This document shows, one piece after another, positions 6,842-13,672 of a DNA stretch of 17,013 nt. A program made the translations under genes and the position numbers. The stretch comes from CAYGEY01 sp964349065 (GTDB taxonomy: Bacteria > Patescibacteriota > Gracilibacteria > 1-14-2-50-48-13). Location of the stretch: assembly GCA_964349065.1 (NCBI GenBank), contig CAYGEY010000020.1:1-17013 (forward strand), read 5' to 3'. How positions within the stretch are numbered: position 1 is the first letter of the stretch; every line of letters starts with the position of its first letter. The notes beneath the pieces were generated by a model. The model was given only the letters and a program-made list of their open reading frames with translations. It did not search any database and was not told the origin of the DNA.

Positions 6842-8641
6842 TTAACTATCCAGATCAACAATTGTTTTATAATCAATATCACTCTTTAAACACCGAGGTA
6901 TATTCTGTTTTGTGATTGGGAGCATCGGAAACCTATCTTTTTCAAATGCAAACGATAAATCCTTGCCGGAAACACAACTTAAAAAATAGACAAATTGATT
7001 CATACGACCTATCCGATCATCTGCATCAATACTCCTAATATTATTCCCCTGCGAAACATATAATCGAAAAACATTCTTCAAATCAGAAAGTGTAATAGTA
7101 TCCAGTCTAGCCAATATAACTCCAAGATAATAGTCAGCCAAATTTCCTGCAATTGGATTATCCACAAAAAGATTTTGAAAACTATAGCCTTTTGAGGTGT
7201 ATTCTGCATAAAATGGAGAATAAAATGCGAGTAGATCTGTTGATGACCAAAATGTTTTATTATCAAGTTGGATTGGAACATGAGATCTATCCAAGCCTAA
7301 AAGTAACCAAAGATTTGCAATAGCCTCCCTCGATGATGAATCAAAATAATACTGAGTATTTGGAGTGACATTCTCAAATGTATGTGCGAGTTCGTGGGCG
7401 ATACCAAATGTAAGATAACCATTATTGTTTTCTTTTGCGACCTGACTGCCGGCGTCATTTGTTATTTCAATCGGATTTCCGGAAAGCCCCCAAGCATTGA
7501 ACCAAATATACCCTAAAGGACAATTGTTATCAGTCACAGTTCGATGATTTTCGAAAGTAATTCCCTCTTTCCAACTACAGAGTGAAATTATTTCCTGATT
7601 TTGATACGGCCTCAACCCAAAAATTTCAATATACGAATCCTGAACCCTTTGTATATTATTTATGAACTTATTGGGAGCAATGATCATTTCAGCAACCTTA
7701 TTCGAAAAAATAATAGACAAATTTCCAATAGTTATTTTCCCTGTTGAAAAGAAAGTTTTTTCTTCCGTAGTACAATTTGTCTGATCGGAGTATGTACAAT
7801 TTTTAATGAAAATATTTTGAGTAGTTGGAGGAACAGGAGGAACTACAAAAGGTTGCTTGGGAATTGAAGTTGGAAGATTATTTGTATTCCAGACAAAGTC
7901 ATCTTCATTGTTTTTCAAAACAACTTTAAAATCTTTTTTCAACTGCTCAAATTCAAGCAACGTTGATTCTTTTGTTATTGTAGGAGTGTGCACAAATGAT
8001 TTTTGATTTTTCAAGTAAACCTCAACATCAGTCAGCAACATCACAGCCTCTGCCCTTGTCATCTTTTCATTAGGACGAAACAATGTAGACCGAATGATAT
8101 TGTTACTAAAAGCATATGCAACATATGACGCAAACCAATCCTTAGTTTGTACATCTGTAGCAAAAACATATGATACATTTGGATAAACCGACAAATACCC
8201 TTTCAAAGTATGTTCTAATGTGTTTTCTGAAACACCGGCTCGCAGTAATGTCATTTTTAAAGCCTCTGCCCTCGTAACATGATAATCTGGATGAAATGTT
8301 TTCCCTCCGCTATATCCGGAAATACTTCCTGAATGAAACAATTCCAAAACATACGAAAAATACCAATCAGTTTTCACCACATCCTCAAATAATGGATTGA
8401 TGGTGATCTTTTGTTTAGAAATTGGAAAAAGCTTTACCAACATTTTTGACATTTCTGCCCTATTAACAGGACGATCAGGTCGTAAAGTATTGTCAGGATA
8501 ACCTCGGACAATATCCTTGTTCACAAGATACATAAATGATCGAAATGATGGAGAAGTTTCAGAAATATCTGTATACGCAAAAGTCGTATACACAAATGTG
8601 CAAAATAAAAAAACTGAAATAATTGAAAATTGTTTTTTCAT
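6842..8641 (-). CDS. S-layer-homology protein with gluzincin-type metalloprotease domain
   Basis: This is an exported surface protein. A signal peptide (about 1-22) is followed by three SLH repeats (about 23-72, 84-136 and 153-210), recognisable by GYPDNTLRPDRPVNRAEMSK (47-66), FHPDYHVTRAEALK (116-129) and FRPNEKMTRAEAV (188-200). SLH domains bind pyruvylated wall polymers. A charged linker and a Pro-rich stretch (about 256-273) lead to a C-terminal domain with zinc motif HELAH (416-420). Glu439 lies 19 residues further on, where gluzincins have their third ligand. A later CVSGKDLSFAFEK stretch resembles the end of the catalytic domain in such peptidases. Paired cysteines (282/290, 355/374) suit an extracytoplasmic location. 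I infer a cell-surface zinc peptidase; the exact family is not recognised. It is convergent with the MBL-fold gene and divergent from mutL. Confidence 0.88.
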   Translation of the reverse strand: MKKQFSIISVFLFCTFVYTTFAYTDISETSPSFRSFMYLVNKDIVRGYPDNTLRPDRPVNRAEMSKMLVKLFPISKQKITINPLFEDVVKTDWYFSYVLELFHSGSISGYSGGKTFHPDYHVTRAEALKMTLLRAGVSENTLEHTLKGYLSVYPNVSYVFATDVQTKDWFASYVAYAFSNNIIRSTLFRPNEKMTRAEAVMLLTDVEVYLKNQKSFVHTPTITKESTLLEFEQLKKDFKVVLKNNEDDFVWNTNNLPTSIPKQPFVVPPVPPTTQNIFIKNCTYSDQTNCTTEEKTFFSTGKITIGNLSIIFSNKVAEMIIAPNKFINNIQRVQDSYIEIFGLRPYQNQEIISLCSWKEGITFENHRTVTDNNCPLGYIWFNAWGLSGNPIEITNDAGSQVAKENNNGYLTFGIAHELAHTFENVTPNTQYYFDSSSREAIANLWLLLGLDRSHVPIQLDNKTFWSSTDLLAFYSPFYAEYTSKGYSFQNLFVDNPIAGNLADYYLGVILARLDTITLSDLKNVFRLYVSQGNNIRSIDADDRIGRMNQFVYFLSCVSGKDLSFAFEKDRFPMLPITKQNIPRCLKSDIDYKTIVDLDS

Positions 8642-8647
8642 GTAACT

Positions 8648-8675
8648 ATTATGAAATTATTATTATACATGTCAA
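8648..8675 (-). promoter_or_regulatory. Promoter of the SLH-protease gene
   Basis: On the minus strand, a perfect -35 TTGACA (8670-8675) and CATAAT (8648-8653, five of six) are 16 bp apart. Six bases follow before the ATG at 8641, so the predicted mRNA begins at or within a base or two of the start codon and would be leaderless. A second perfect -10, TATAAT (8662-8667), lies upstream but lacks a good -35 and would give a leader of about 14 bases. Confidence 0.5.
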
Positions 8676-8729
8676 TTGTTTCAAAATAAATCTATGCGAT
8701 AGTAAAACTGTAGTTAAAAGTTAACAACA

Positions 8730-10472
8730 ATGAACAAAATACATATTTTAGAGAAACTTGTCCAAAATCAAATCGCTGCAGGAGAAGTAATCGAACGTCC
8801 CTACTCTGTAATAAAGGAGTTGGTCGAGAACAGTATTGACGGCAATGCAACAGATATACAAATTGATATTGAGAATGAATTACTTCGAGTTGCAGACAAC
8901 GGTACCGGGATGTCAAAAGAAGATGCCATACTTTCAGTTGAGCGATATGCAACATCAAAAATTACTAAAAGCAATGATCTCTTTATGATTCACTCGTTTG
9001 GTTTTCGAGGCGAAGCATTAGCCAGTATTTCCGCAGTTTCTGACTTTGTTCTAAAAACAAAAAGAGTGAACGATATTGGTGGAACTTCTATTCGAATTTT
9101 GGGGGAAGAATTATTAGAAACAGACATCATCGGAATTCCTGATGGAACAATAGTCGAAGTACGTGATTTATTTTTTAATACTCCAGCCAGGAAGAAATAT
9201 CTCAAATCTGATCAAACAGAATTCGGACATATCCAAAAGATTATTCAGAGTTTTGCAATTGCTCACCCAGAGATATCATTTACGCTTACTCACAGCGGCG
9301 GTACTAACTTTGAAACAAGATCAAGTGACCTTTCAACGAGAATACGTACTATACTAGGCAACAAACTTTTTTCTGAATTTTTCTCATTTCAATTAGATGC
9401 GCTGGAAATAAAAATTCACGGCTACGCAATCAAACCATCACATGCCACAAGCGCCCGTAAACATCAGTATATCTATATAAACAAACGATTTGTAGGTAGC
9501 AGTATAATACATAAAGCAATCACAGAAGGCTATCACAGAGTTACAAAAGACAATATTAGCCCAAGTTATGTCATCTTTCTGGAACTCCCACCGGAAAATA
9601 TCGATATCAATGTTCACCCCAGAAAAGCTGAAGTGAAATTTAAAGACCCTGATGTTGTCTTTAAATCTGTAAAAAACATGATTGCGGAGACATTAGCAAA
9701 AGAAGATGTTGTGAAAAGAGTGGAGTCCATTCCAAGTTTTCAATCAACCCCACTACCAAGATTTTCTGATTATTCACCACAATCAAGATCAAAATCTCCA
9801 TATGCAATGCCTCGGCAATTGCACGTTCAAAACACATTAATTGACCACTCCTCTGTTGCAGTATTAACAGAGAAAAATCCTATCACATTAAAGTACCTAG
9901 GACAACTCCAAAATTGCTACCTCCTGTGTGAAAATGACCAAGGCCTCGTCCTCATAGACCAGCATGCGGCTCACGAAAGAATTCGTTTTGAGAATCTCAG
10001 AAATAATGAATCAGAAACACTTTCTCAACAACTTCTCAGTGCAGAAATAATTGAGCTCTCTCTCAATGAAAAAAATTTACTCATTGAACATTCTGAAGAT
10101 ATCAAAGCATCCGGATTCGCATTTGAAGAAGTGGGAGATGGAAATATTATACTAACTAGCGTCCCTTCGATAATAGTTAAAAATCAAGGAGCAGATATTG
10201 AATGTCTATTCTTAGATATTCTCCACGGATTTGAGCATCTCTCGGAAAATTGCTCAGGAAGTTGTAATGAAATAACCAACTACAGAGAAAAATTATGGGC
10301 TTACACTGCCTGTCGAGGTGCAATCCAATTCGGCGATCCTCTTTCTGATACTGAAGCAAAAGAACTTCTCATTGATTTTGAGCAGTGTACCAATAAACAC
10401 ACTTGCCCTCATGGAAGAACGAGTATGATCAATGTAGATATGCACTCATTAAAATCATTTTTTGATAGGTAG
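8730..10472 (+). CDS. mutL: DNA mismatch repair protein MutL
   Basis: MutL couples MutS mismatch recognition to strand cleavage. The 580-residue protein has the GHKL ATPase domain, with metal-binding Asn in the ELVENSID stretch (about 31-38), DNGTGM (54-59) and GFRGEAL (about 91-97). The C-terminal dimerisation and endonuclease domain follows a linker (about 330-385). The endonuclease motif DQHA(X)2E(X)4E is intact from Asp410, and the other zinc-site motifs ACR (527-529) and CPHGR (559-563) are present. It should therefore be a nicking MutL, as in bacteria without MutH. A GTTAA-AAG-TTAAC dyad (8713-8725) sits just before the ATG, which has no Shine-Dalgarno sequence. I found no convincing promoter in the 88-bp divergent gap on this strand. 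mutS is not in the window. Confidence 0.98.
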   Translation: MNKIHILEKLVQNQIAAGEVIERPYSVIKELVENSIDGNATDIQIDIENELLRVADNGTGMSKEDAILSVERYATSKITKSNDLFMIHSFGFRGEALASISAVSDFVLKTKRVNDIGGTSIRILGEELLETDIIGIPDGTIVEVRDLFFNTPARKKYLKSDQTEFGHIQKIIQSFAIAHPEISFTLTHSGGTNFETRSSDLSTRIRTILGNKLFSEFFSFQLDALEIKIHGYAIKPSHATSARKHQYIYINKRFVGSSIIHKAITEGYHRVTKDNISPSYVIFLELPPENIDINVHPRKAEVKFKDPDVVFKSVKNMIAETLAKEDVVKRVESIPSFQSTPLPRFSDYSPQSRSKSPYAMPRQLHVQNTLIDHSSVAVLTEKNPITLKYLGQLQNCYLLCENDQGLVLIDQHAAHERIRFENLRNNESETLSQQLLSAEIIELSLNEKNLLIEHSEDIKASGFAFEEVGDGNIILTSVPSIIVKNQGADIECLFLDILHGFEHLSENCSGSCNEITNYREKLWAYTACRGAIQFGDPLSDTEAKELLIDFEQCTNKHTCPHGRTSMINVDMHSLKSFFDR

Positions 10473-10491
10473 CGTAGTTCCTAAGTATTTG

Positions 10492-10510
10492 GCAAGTACC
10501 CACTACTTGC
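10492..10510 (+). other. Perfect hairpin after mutL
   Basis: GCAAGTA-CCCAC-TACTTGC is a 7-bp perfect stem with a 5-base loop, 20 bp after the mutL stop. No U-run follows, so it is not a classical intrinsic terminator. Its right arm overlaps the -35 box of the next gene. A competing pairing of AGTAC (10496-10500) with GTACT (10515-10519) is also possible. Confidence 0.4.
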
Positions 10511-10534
10511 GGGAGTACTTTCTCCTGATATTAT
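10507..10534 (+). promoter_or_regulatory. Promoter of the two-TM protein gene
   Basis: TTGCGG (10507-10512) and an extended -10, TGA-TATTAT (TATTAT at 10529-10534), are 16 bp apart. Transcription would start near 10541, leaving a leader of about 26 bases. The TG extension and five-of-six -10 make this one of the better promoters in the window. Confidence 0.45.
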
Positions 10535-10566
10535 ACATGTAGTCCAAACATCAACCCTCCAATGAT

Positions 10567-10944
10567 ATGGATATTCTCTCCAGTTTAGAAAAAATATTTT
10601 CCTCTGAAACCTTAGGCTCAATATTCCTGGGAATTTTGATTTATCTGGCATTTCTTTGGATAGCAATAATTGTTTGGGTAACAAAAGATATCACCAACAG
10701 AACAAACAATCTCACCTTTCAAATTATTTCTATTTCCCTCGTTATTTTTCTCACTCCTGTTTTCGGATTAGTTTTATATCTGATTATCAGACCTTCTCGA
10801 TCCCTAGTTGAGAGATATTACGAAGATATCGAACAAGATCTTTTAGATACATGGTTTACAGAGTTTGAAAAAGAAAAGAAAGATGAAGCACGTGAAGAAA
10901 TAAAATCTGAAGAGAAAGAGAAAAAGAAAAAACCTTTAAAGTAA
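10567..10944 (+). CDS. Small two-TM membrane protein with RPSRSL motif and charged tail
   Basis: The 125-residue product has two hydrophobic helices (about 16-38 and 51-74) joined by a short polar loop. YLIIRPSRSLVERYYEDIEQ (71-90) follows at the membrane edge. This two-helix plus RPS/RPP-x-TL layout resembles a small membrane protein family often seen in Candidate Phyla Radiation genomes, where, from memory, a zinc ribbon usually follows. Here there are no cysteines at all. The tail (about 99-125) is instead a run of Lys and Glu and should be disordered. No function is known to me. The ATG at 10567 begins the only frame that gives this structure; no Shine-Dalgarno sequence precedes it. It has its own promoter and probably ends before repeat copy B. 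Confidence 0.7.
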   Translation: MDILSSLEKIFSSETLGSIFLGILIYLAFLWIAIIVWVTKDITNRTNNLTFQIISISLVIFLTPVFGLVLYLIIRPSRSLVERYYEDIEQDLLDTWFTEFEKEKKDEAREEIKSEEKEKKKKPLK

Positions 10945-10986
10945 GCTTGCGTGATGCTCACAGTTTAATTACATTACCTTTGTACT

Positions 10987-11111
10987 AGAAATACCTGATA
11001 AATAGTATAATGCAAGGCGTCAAGGAATGAGACGACGCAACAGTAGTGGCAATTACTGTGAGGAGCGAATGACGAAGACAACGCAGCAATATGCATTTAT
11101 CAGGGATTTCT
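10987..11111 (+). repeat. Structured repeat element, copy B
   Basis: This is the second copy of the element at 905-1031, in the same strand orientation. Its 103-bp core (10998-11100) has a central hairpin ACAGTA-N8-TACTGT (11040-11059) at the same place as in copy A, where the first base pair is G-C instead of A-T. A left hairpin, GCGTC (11018-11022) with GACGC (11034-11038), is perfect here. The outer inverted arms, AGAAATACCTGATAAAT (10987-11003) and the complement of 11095-11111, match at 16 of 17 positions but are unrelated to copy A's arms. A perfect -10 box, TATAAT (11006-11011), lies in the core but lacks a good -35. The element ends 5 bp before tRNA-Leu, so a transcript from that box would carry the whole core as a leader. 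Confidence 0.8.
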
Positions 11112-11116
11112 ACTAT

Positions 11117-11203
11117 GCCCAGGTGGTGAAATTGGTATACACGCAGCCTTGAGGTGGCTGTGCTCGCAAGGGTGTGGAGGTTCGAGTCCTCTCCTGGGCA
11201 CCA
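11117..11203 (+). tRNA. tRNA-Leu (anticodon GAG), CCA encoded
   Basis: This is a class II tRNA. Acceptor stem GCCCAGG pairs with CCTGGGC (11193-11199). The anticodon stem is CAGCC/GGCTG with loop TTGAGGT, so the anticodon is GAG, reading CUU and CUC. A long variable arm (TGCTCGCAAGGGTGTG) and a T arm with TTCGAGT complete it. Discriminator A (11200) and CCA (11201-11203) are encoded. The A of CCA is also the first base of an in-frame ATG of the following small gene, whose likelier start is 20 bp downstream. Confidence 0.97.
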
Positions 11204-11223
11204 TGAATATTATCGAATCCAAT

Positions 11224-11577
11224 ATGAAAACCATCAGAAAAATTAAGAAATACAGCATCTTTGCAATCCTAGGTCTGATAGTTGCAGGGTATTTCATTTA
11301 CCCAAAACTTCCTCCACTCAAAGATGAATATAAAACTTTTGCCAAAGAACTAGGTGGTTTTGTCTGCAATATCGCAGGTACAGACCAAGATATCAAAAAA
11401 TTTTCCCCGGAAACTTTCCCTGCCCTTGTCATGCGTTTCCAACAAAGTGGTTCACAATTCCGCACCATGACACAGTCAGATGTACTAGCTAAATTCCAAG
11501 CCTTGAAAGAGGACCCACTTCAACTTGGGCTTTTTGTCACAGATGTTTCCGGACAATTGATGACTTGTGGGAGATAA
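11224..11577 (+). CDS. Small membrane-anchored protein of unknown function, 117 residues
   Basis: I do not recognise this protein. It has a very basic N-terminus (MKTIRKIKK), one hydrophobic helix (about 11-26) that should be a signal anchor, then an extracytoplasmic domain of about 90 residues with two cysteines (48 and 115). The domain opens with PKLPPLKDEY and contains a SPETFPALVMRFQQSGSQF stretch (61-79). The ATG at 11224 starts directly at the basic-TM segment. An in-frame ATG at 11203 overlaps the tRNA CCA end, and a longer frame reads through the tRNA; both are less likely. Only 20 bp separate it from tRNA-Leu, so its mRNA may start at the tRNA 3' processing site. The last two codons and the stop lie inside the first unit of a tandem repeat, so the original C-terminus may have been changed. 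Confidence 0.7.
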   Translation: MKTIRKIKKYSIFAILGLIVAGYFIYPKLPPLKDEYKTFAKELGGFVCNIAGTDQDIKKFSPETFPALVMRFQQSGSQFRTMTQSDVLAKFQALKEDPLQLGLFVTDVSGQLMTCGR

Positions 11578-11688
11578 TGGTGTTCTCACCATGAGCCTGT
11601 CGAATGGTGGGAGATAGTGGTGTTCTCACCATGAGCCTGTCGAATGGTGGGAGATAATGGTGTTCTCACCATGAGCCTGTCGAATGGT
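11569..11688. repeat. Three tandem 40-bp repeats, flush with tRNA-Val
   Basis: Units are 11569-11608, 11609-11648 and 11649-11688. I see one difference, an A to G in the second unit (GAGATAG for GAGATAA). Each contains ATGGTG-TTCT-CACCAT, a 6-bp hairpin with a 4-base loop, then GAGCCTGTCGA and the start of a next ATGGTG. CACCAT can thus pair either way. The array ends exactly at the base before the tRNA-Val acceptor stem, so the discriminator and CCA of the tRNA form the end of the last unit. The left end covers the last codons of the 117-residue gene. TGAGCCTGTCGAA resembles a short intergenic repeat motif I recall from many unrelated bacteria (not checked). There are no spacers, so it is not a CRISPR. 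Confidence 0.95.
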
Positions 11689-11761
11689 GGGCAATACAGG
11701 ATTCGAACCTGTGACCTTCCCCACGTCAAGGGGACGCTCTAGCCAACTGAGCTAATTGCCC
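11685..11761 (-). tRNA. tRNA-Val (anticodon GAC), CCA encoded
   Basis: Read on the minus strand, acceptor stem GGGCAAT pairs with ATTGCCC. The D arm contains AGTTGGCTA. The anticodon stem TCCCC/GGGGA holds loop TTGACGT, giving anticodon GAC for GUC and GUU. The T arm is ACAGG-TTCGAAT-CCTGT. Discriminator A (11688) and CCA (11685-11687) are encoded and form the first bases of the tandem repeat array that follows as the 3' trailer. Confidence 0.97.
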
Positions 11762-11772
11762 GAACAGAAAAG

Positions 11773-11800
11773 AGTATAAACAGAGCCAACGATTTCTCAA
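11773..11800 (-). promoter_or_regulatory. Promoter of tRNA-Val
   Basis: On the minus strand, TTGAGA (11795-11800) and TATACT (11773-11778) each match consensus at five of six positions with a 16-bp spacer. Eleven bases separate the -10 from the tRNA 5' end, giving a leader of only a few bases. This is a convincing stable-RNA promoter. Confidence 0.6.
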
Positions 11801-11869
11801 GGCTTTTTCTACCTTCTTCCTATGTACTTTTTTTATACTTCAACCTAAAATACGCTCACATAAATCTCA

Positions 11870-13672
11870 ATGTATACCATGACCTCCAAAACAACCTCCT
11901 ACAGGACCCACTCTTGTAACGATACCACAATTATCAACATAGATAACAATATAACGCTTTGCGGATGGGTACACTCTCGGCGTGATCATGGAGGTTTGAT
12001 TTTCATAGATCTTCGCGACCGATATGGACTCACACAAATCGTATTTGATCCGGAACACAACAAGGACACTCATAAAAATGCTGAACATCTCAGATCCGAA
12101 TGGGTTATACAAGTCACCGGGAAAGTACGAAAACGTCCTGAAGGTCAAACTAACAAGAACCTCAACACCGGAGAAATAGAAATCCTCGTTGATACACTCG
12201 TGATTCACAACGAATCAAAGACTCTCCCCTTTGAAATAGACGAACATGCCGCCATCCCAAATGAAGAGCTCCGCTTGGAATACAGATATTTGGATCTTCG
12301 TCGCAAAAAAATGCTGAATAACCTCATGCTTAGACACAAAATGGTATCCTGGACTCGAAGTTACTTTGAAAAAGAAGATTTTATTGATGTAGAAACCCCA
12401 ATGATGGTCAAAGGAACACCTGAAGGTTCGAGAGAATACATCATCCCCTCTCGTGTTCACCCGGGAGAATTTTACGTCCTTCCTCAATCTCCTCAACAAA
12501 TGAAACAGCTCCTTATGCTTGCTGGTTTTGATAAATATTTTCAACTTGCAAGATGTTTTCGTGACGAAGATTTACGTGGAGATCGCCAACCTGAATTCAC
12601 ACAGCTCGATGTAGAAATGAGTTTTGTCGGTATGGAAGATGTCATGACTATTTTCGAAAACTGGGCAAAAGGAATTTCAGAAACTTTAGCACCTCAAAAG
12701 AAAATACGACATCAAACGTTCCCGCGTCTCAAATACATGGATGCAATAAACATGTACGGAACCGACAAACCTGATATCAGATATGATCTCACAATCCAAG
12801 ATGCGGATGAAGTTTTCAAGGGAAGTGGAATCAATTTCATGGAAAATGTTTTAAATAGTGGTGGTGTCATAAAGGCACTCCGAGTGCCAAACGGCTCTGA
12901 TTTACCACGTTCACAAATCGACAGTTATATTGAGCTCGTACAAAGTCAAGGTGCCGGCGGAATGGCATATATGATTTTTGATAAAGAAACTGGAGAATTA
13001 AAAGGGACCCTCGCTAAATTCTTTGAAGGAGAAAAAGCAACGAGAGCTAAAGAACAATTAGGCGCAGAAAAAGGCGACATAGTTTTCTTTATGGCAGACA
13101 AATGGGAAAAAGCTTGTACGTATTTAGGAGTTCTACGAACTGAACTCGGAAACTATTACAAACTCAAAGACAATGAGACATTAGCCTGGCTTTGGATCAC
13201 AGATTTTCCTCTTTTTGAGAAAGGAGATGATGGAACAATCGGTGCAGTACACCACCCTTTCACTAGGCCAAACGCAGAAGACATGCATTTATTGGAAAGT
13301 GAAGAAACAAAGTTACAGGCTCTTTCAGAAACGTATGACATTGTTCTCAACGGATATGAAATGGGAGGGGGTTCAGTACGAATCCATGAACAAGAGTTGC
13401 AAAAAAAAGTTTTTGCATTACTCAATATTTCAGAGAAAGATCAGGAACGACGATTTGGCCATATCCTCAAAGCATTCCAATATGGAGTTCCTCCCCATGC
13501 CGGAATAGCAATTGGTTTTGATCGCTTAGCCATGATATTCGCTGACGAATCCAATATCCGCGAAGTAACAGCTTTTCCAAAAACCCAAAAAGCACGAGAT
13601 CTGATGTTCGGCTCTCCTACAGCACTCCCTGAAACAACGCTCAAAGAAGCACACATCAATATACGCAACTAA
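11870..13672 (+). CDS. aspS: Aspartyl-tRNA synthetase, bacterial type, probably non-discriminating
   Basis: This cytoplasmic class IIb synthetase charges tRNA-Asp. The 600-residue length fits the bacterial family with its GAD insertion (about 290-420). The anticodon-binding OB fold is N-terminal (CGWVHSRRDHGG, 31-42). The catalytic core shows RLEYRYLDLRR (135-145), motif 1 around VETPMMVKGTPEGSREY (174-190), the QSPQ flap (206-209), motif 2 FRDEDLRGDRQPEFTQLD (230-247), GGGSVRIH, and motif 3 GFDRL (549-553). His40 (Leu in the E. coli enzyme, RRRDLG) and Gly92 in RPEGQTN match residues linked to relaxed specificity for tRNA-Asn. It may therefore also form Asp-tRNA-Asn, which would need GatCAB. 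ATG 11870 and ATG 11879 are both possible starts; neither has a Shine-Dalgarno sequence. The 3' end overlaps the convergent surface-protein gene by 4 bp. Confidence 0.98.
   Translation: MYTMTSKTTSYRTHSCNDTTIINIDNNITLCGWVHSRRDHGGLIFIDLRDRYGLTQIVFDPEHNKDTHKNAEHLRSEWVIQVTGKVRKRPEGQTNKNLNTGEIEILVDTLVIHNESKTLPFEIDEHAAIPNEELRLEYRYLDLRRKKMLNNLMLRHKMVSWTRSYFEKEDFIDVETPMMVKGTPEGSREYIIPSRVHPGEFYVLPQSPQQMKQLLMLAGFDKYFQLARCFRDEDLRGDRQPEFTQLDVEMSFVGMEDVMTIFENWAKGISETLAPQKKIRHQTFPRLKYMDAINMYGTDKPDIRYDLTIQDADEVFKGSGINFMENVLNSGGVIKALRVPNGSDLPRSQIDSYIELVQSQGAGGMAYMIFDKETGELKGTLAKFFEGEKATRAKEQLGAEKGDIVFFMADKWEKACTYLGVLRTELGNYYKLKDNETLAWLWITDFPLFEKGDDGTIGAVHHPFTRPNAEDMHLLESEETKLQALSETYDIVLNGYEMGGGSVRIHEQELQKKVFALLNISEKDQERRFGHILKAFQYGVPPHAGIAIGFDRLAMIFADESNIREVTAFPKTQKARDLMFGSPTALPETTLKEAHINIRN

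Noticed and set aside
11018..11031. Six-codon ORF (ATGCAAGGC...) in repeat copy B as a leader peptide
   Set aside because: Copy A has no ATG at the same place, so it is not conserved.
11149..11223. In-frame extension of the 117-residue gene through tRNA-Leu
   Set aside because: The extension is translated tRNA sequence; the basic-TM start at 11224 explains the protein.
11569..11688. CRISPR array
   Set aside because: The units are directly abutting and nearly identical with no variable spacers; no cas genes are present.
124..13672. Recoded UGA (as in Gracilibacteria and Absconditabacteria)
   Set aside because: The YtxH-like gene ends at TGA in a normal ATGA overlap and no core gene needs in-frame TGA.
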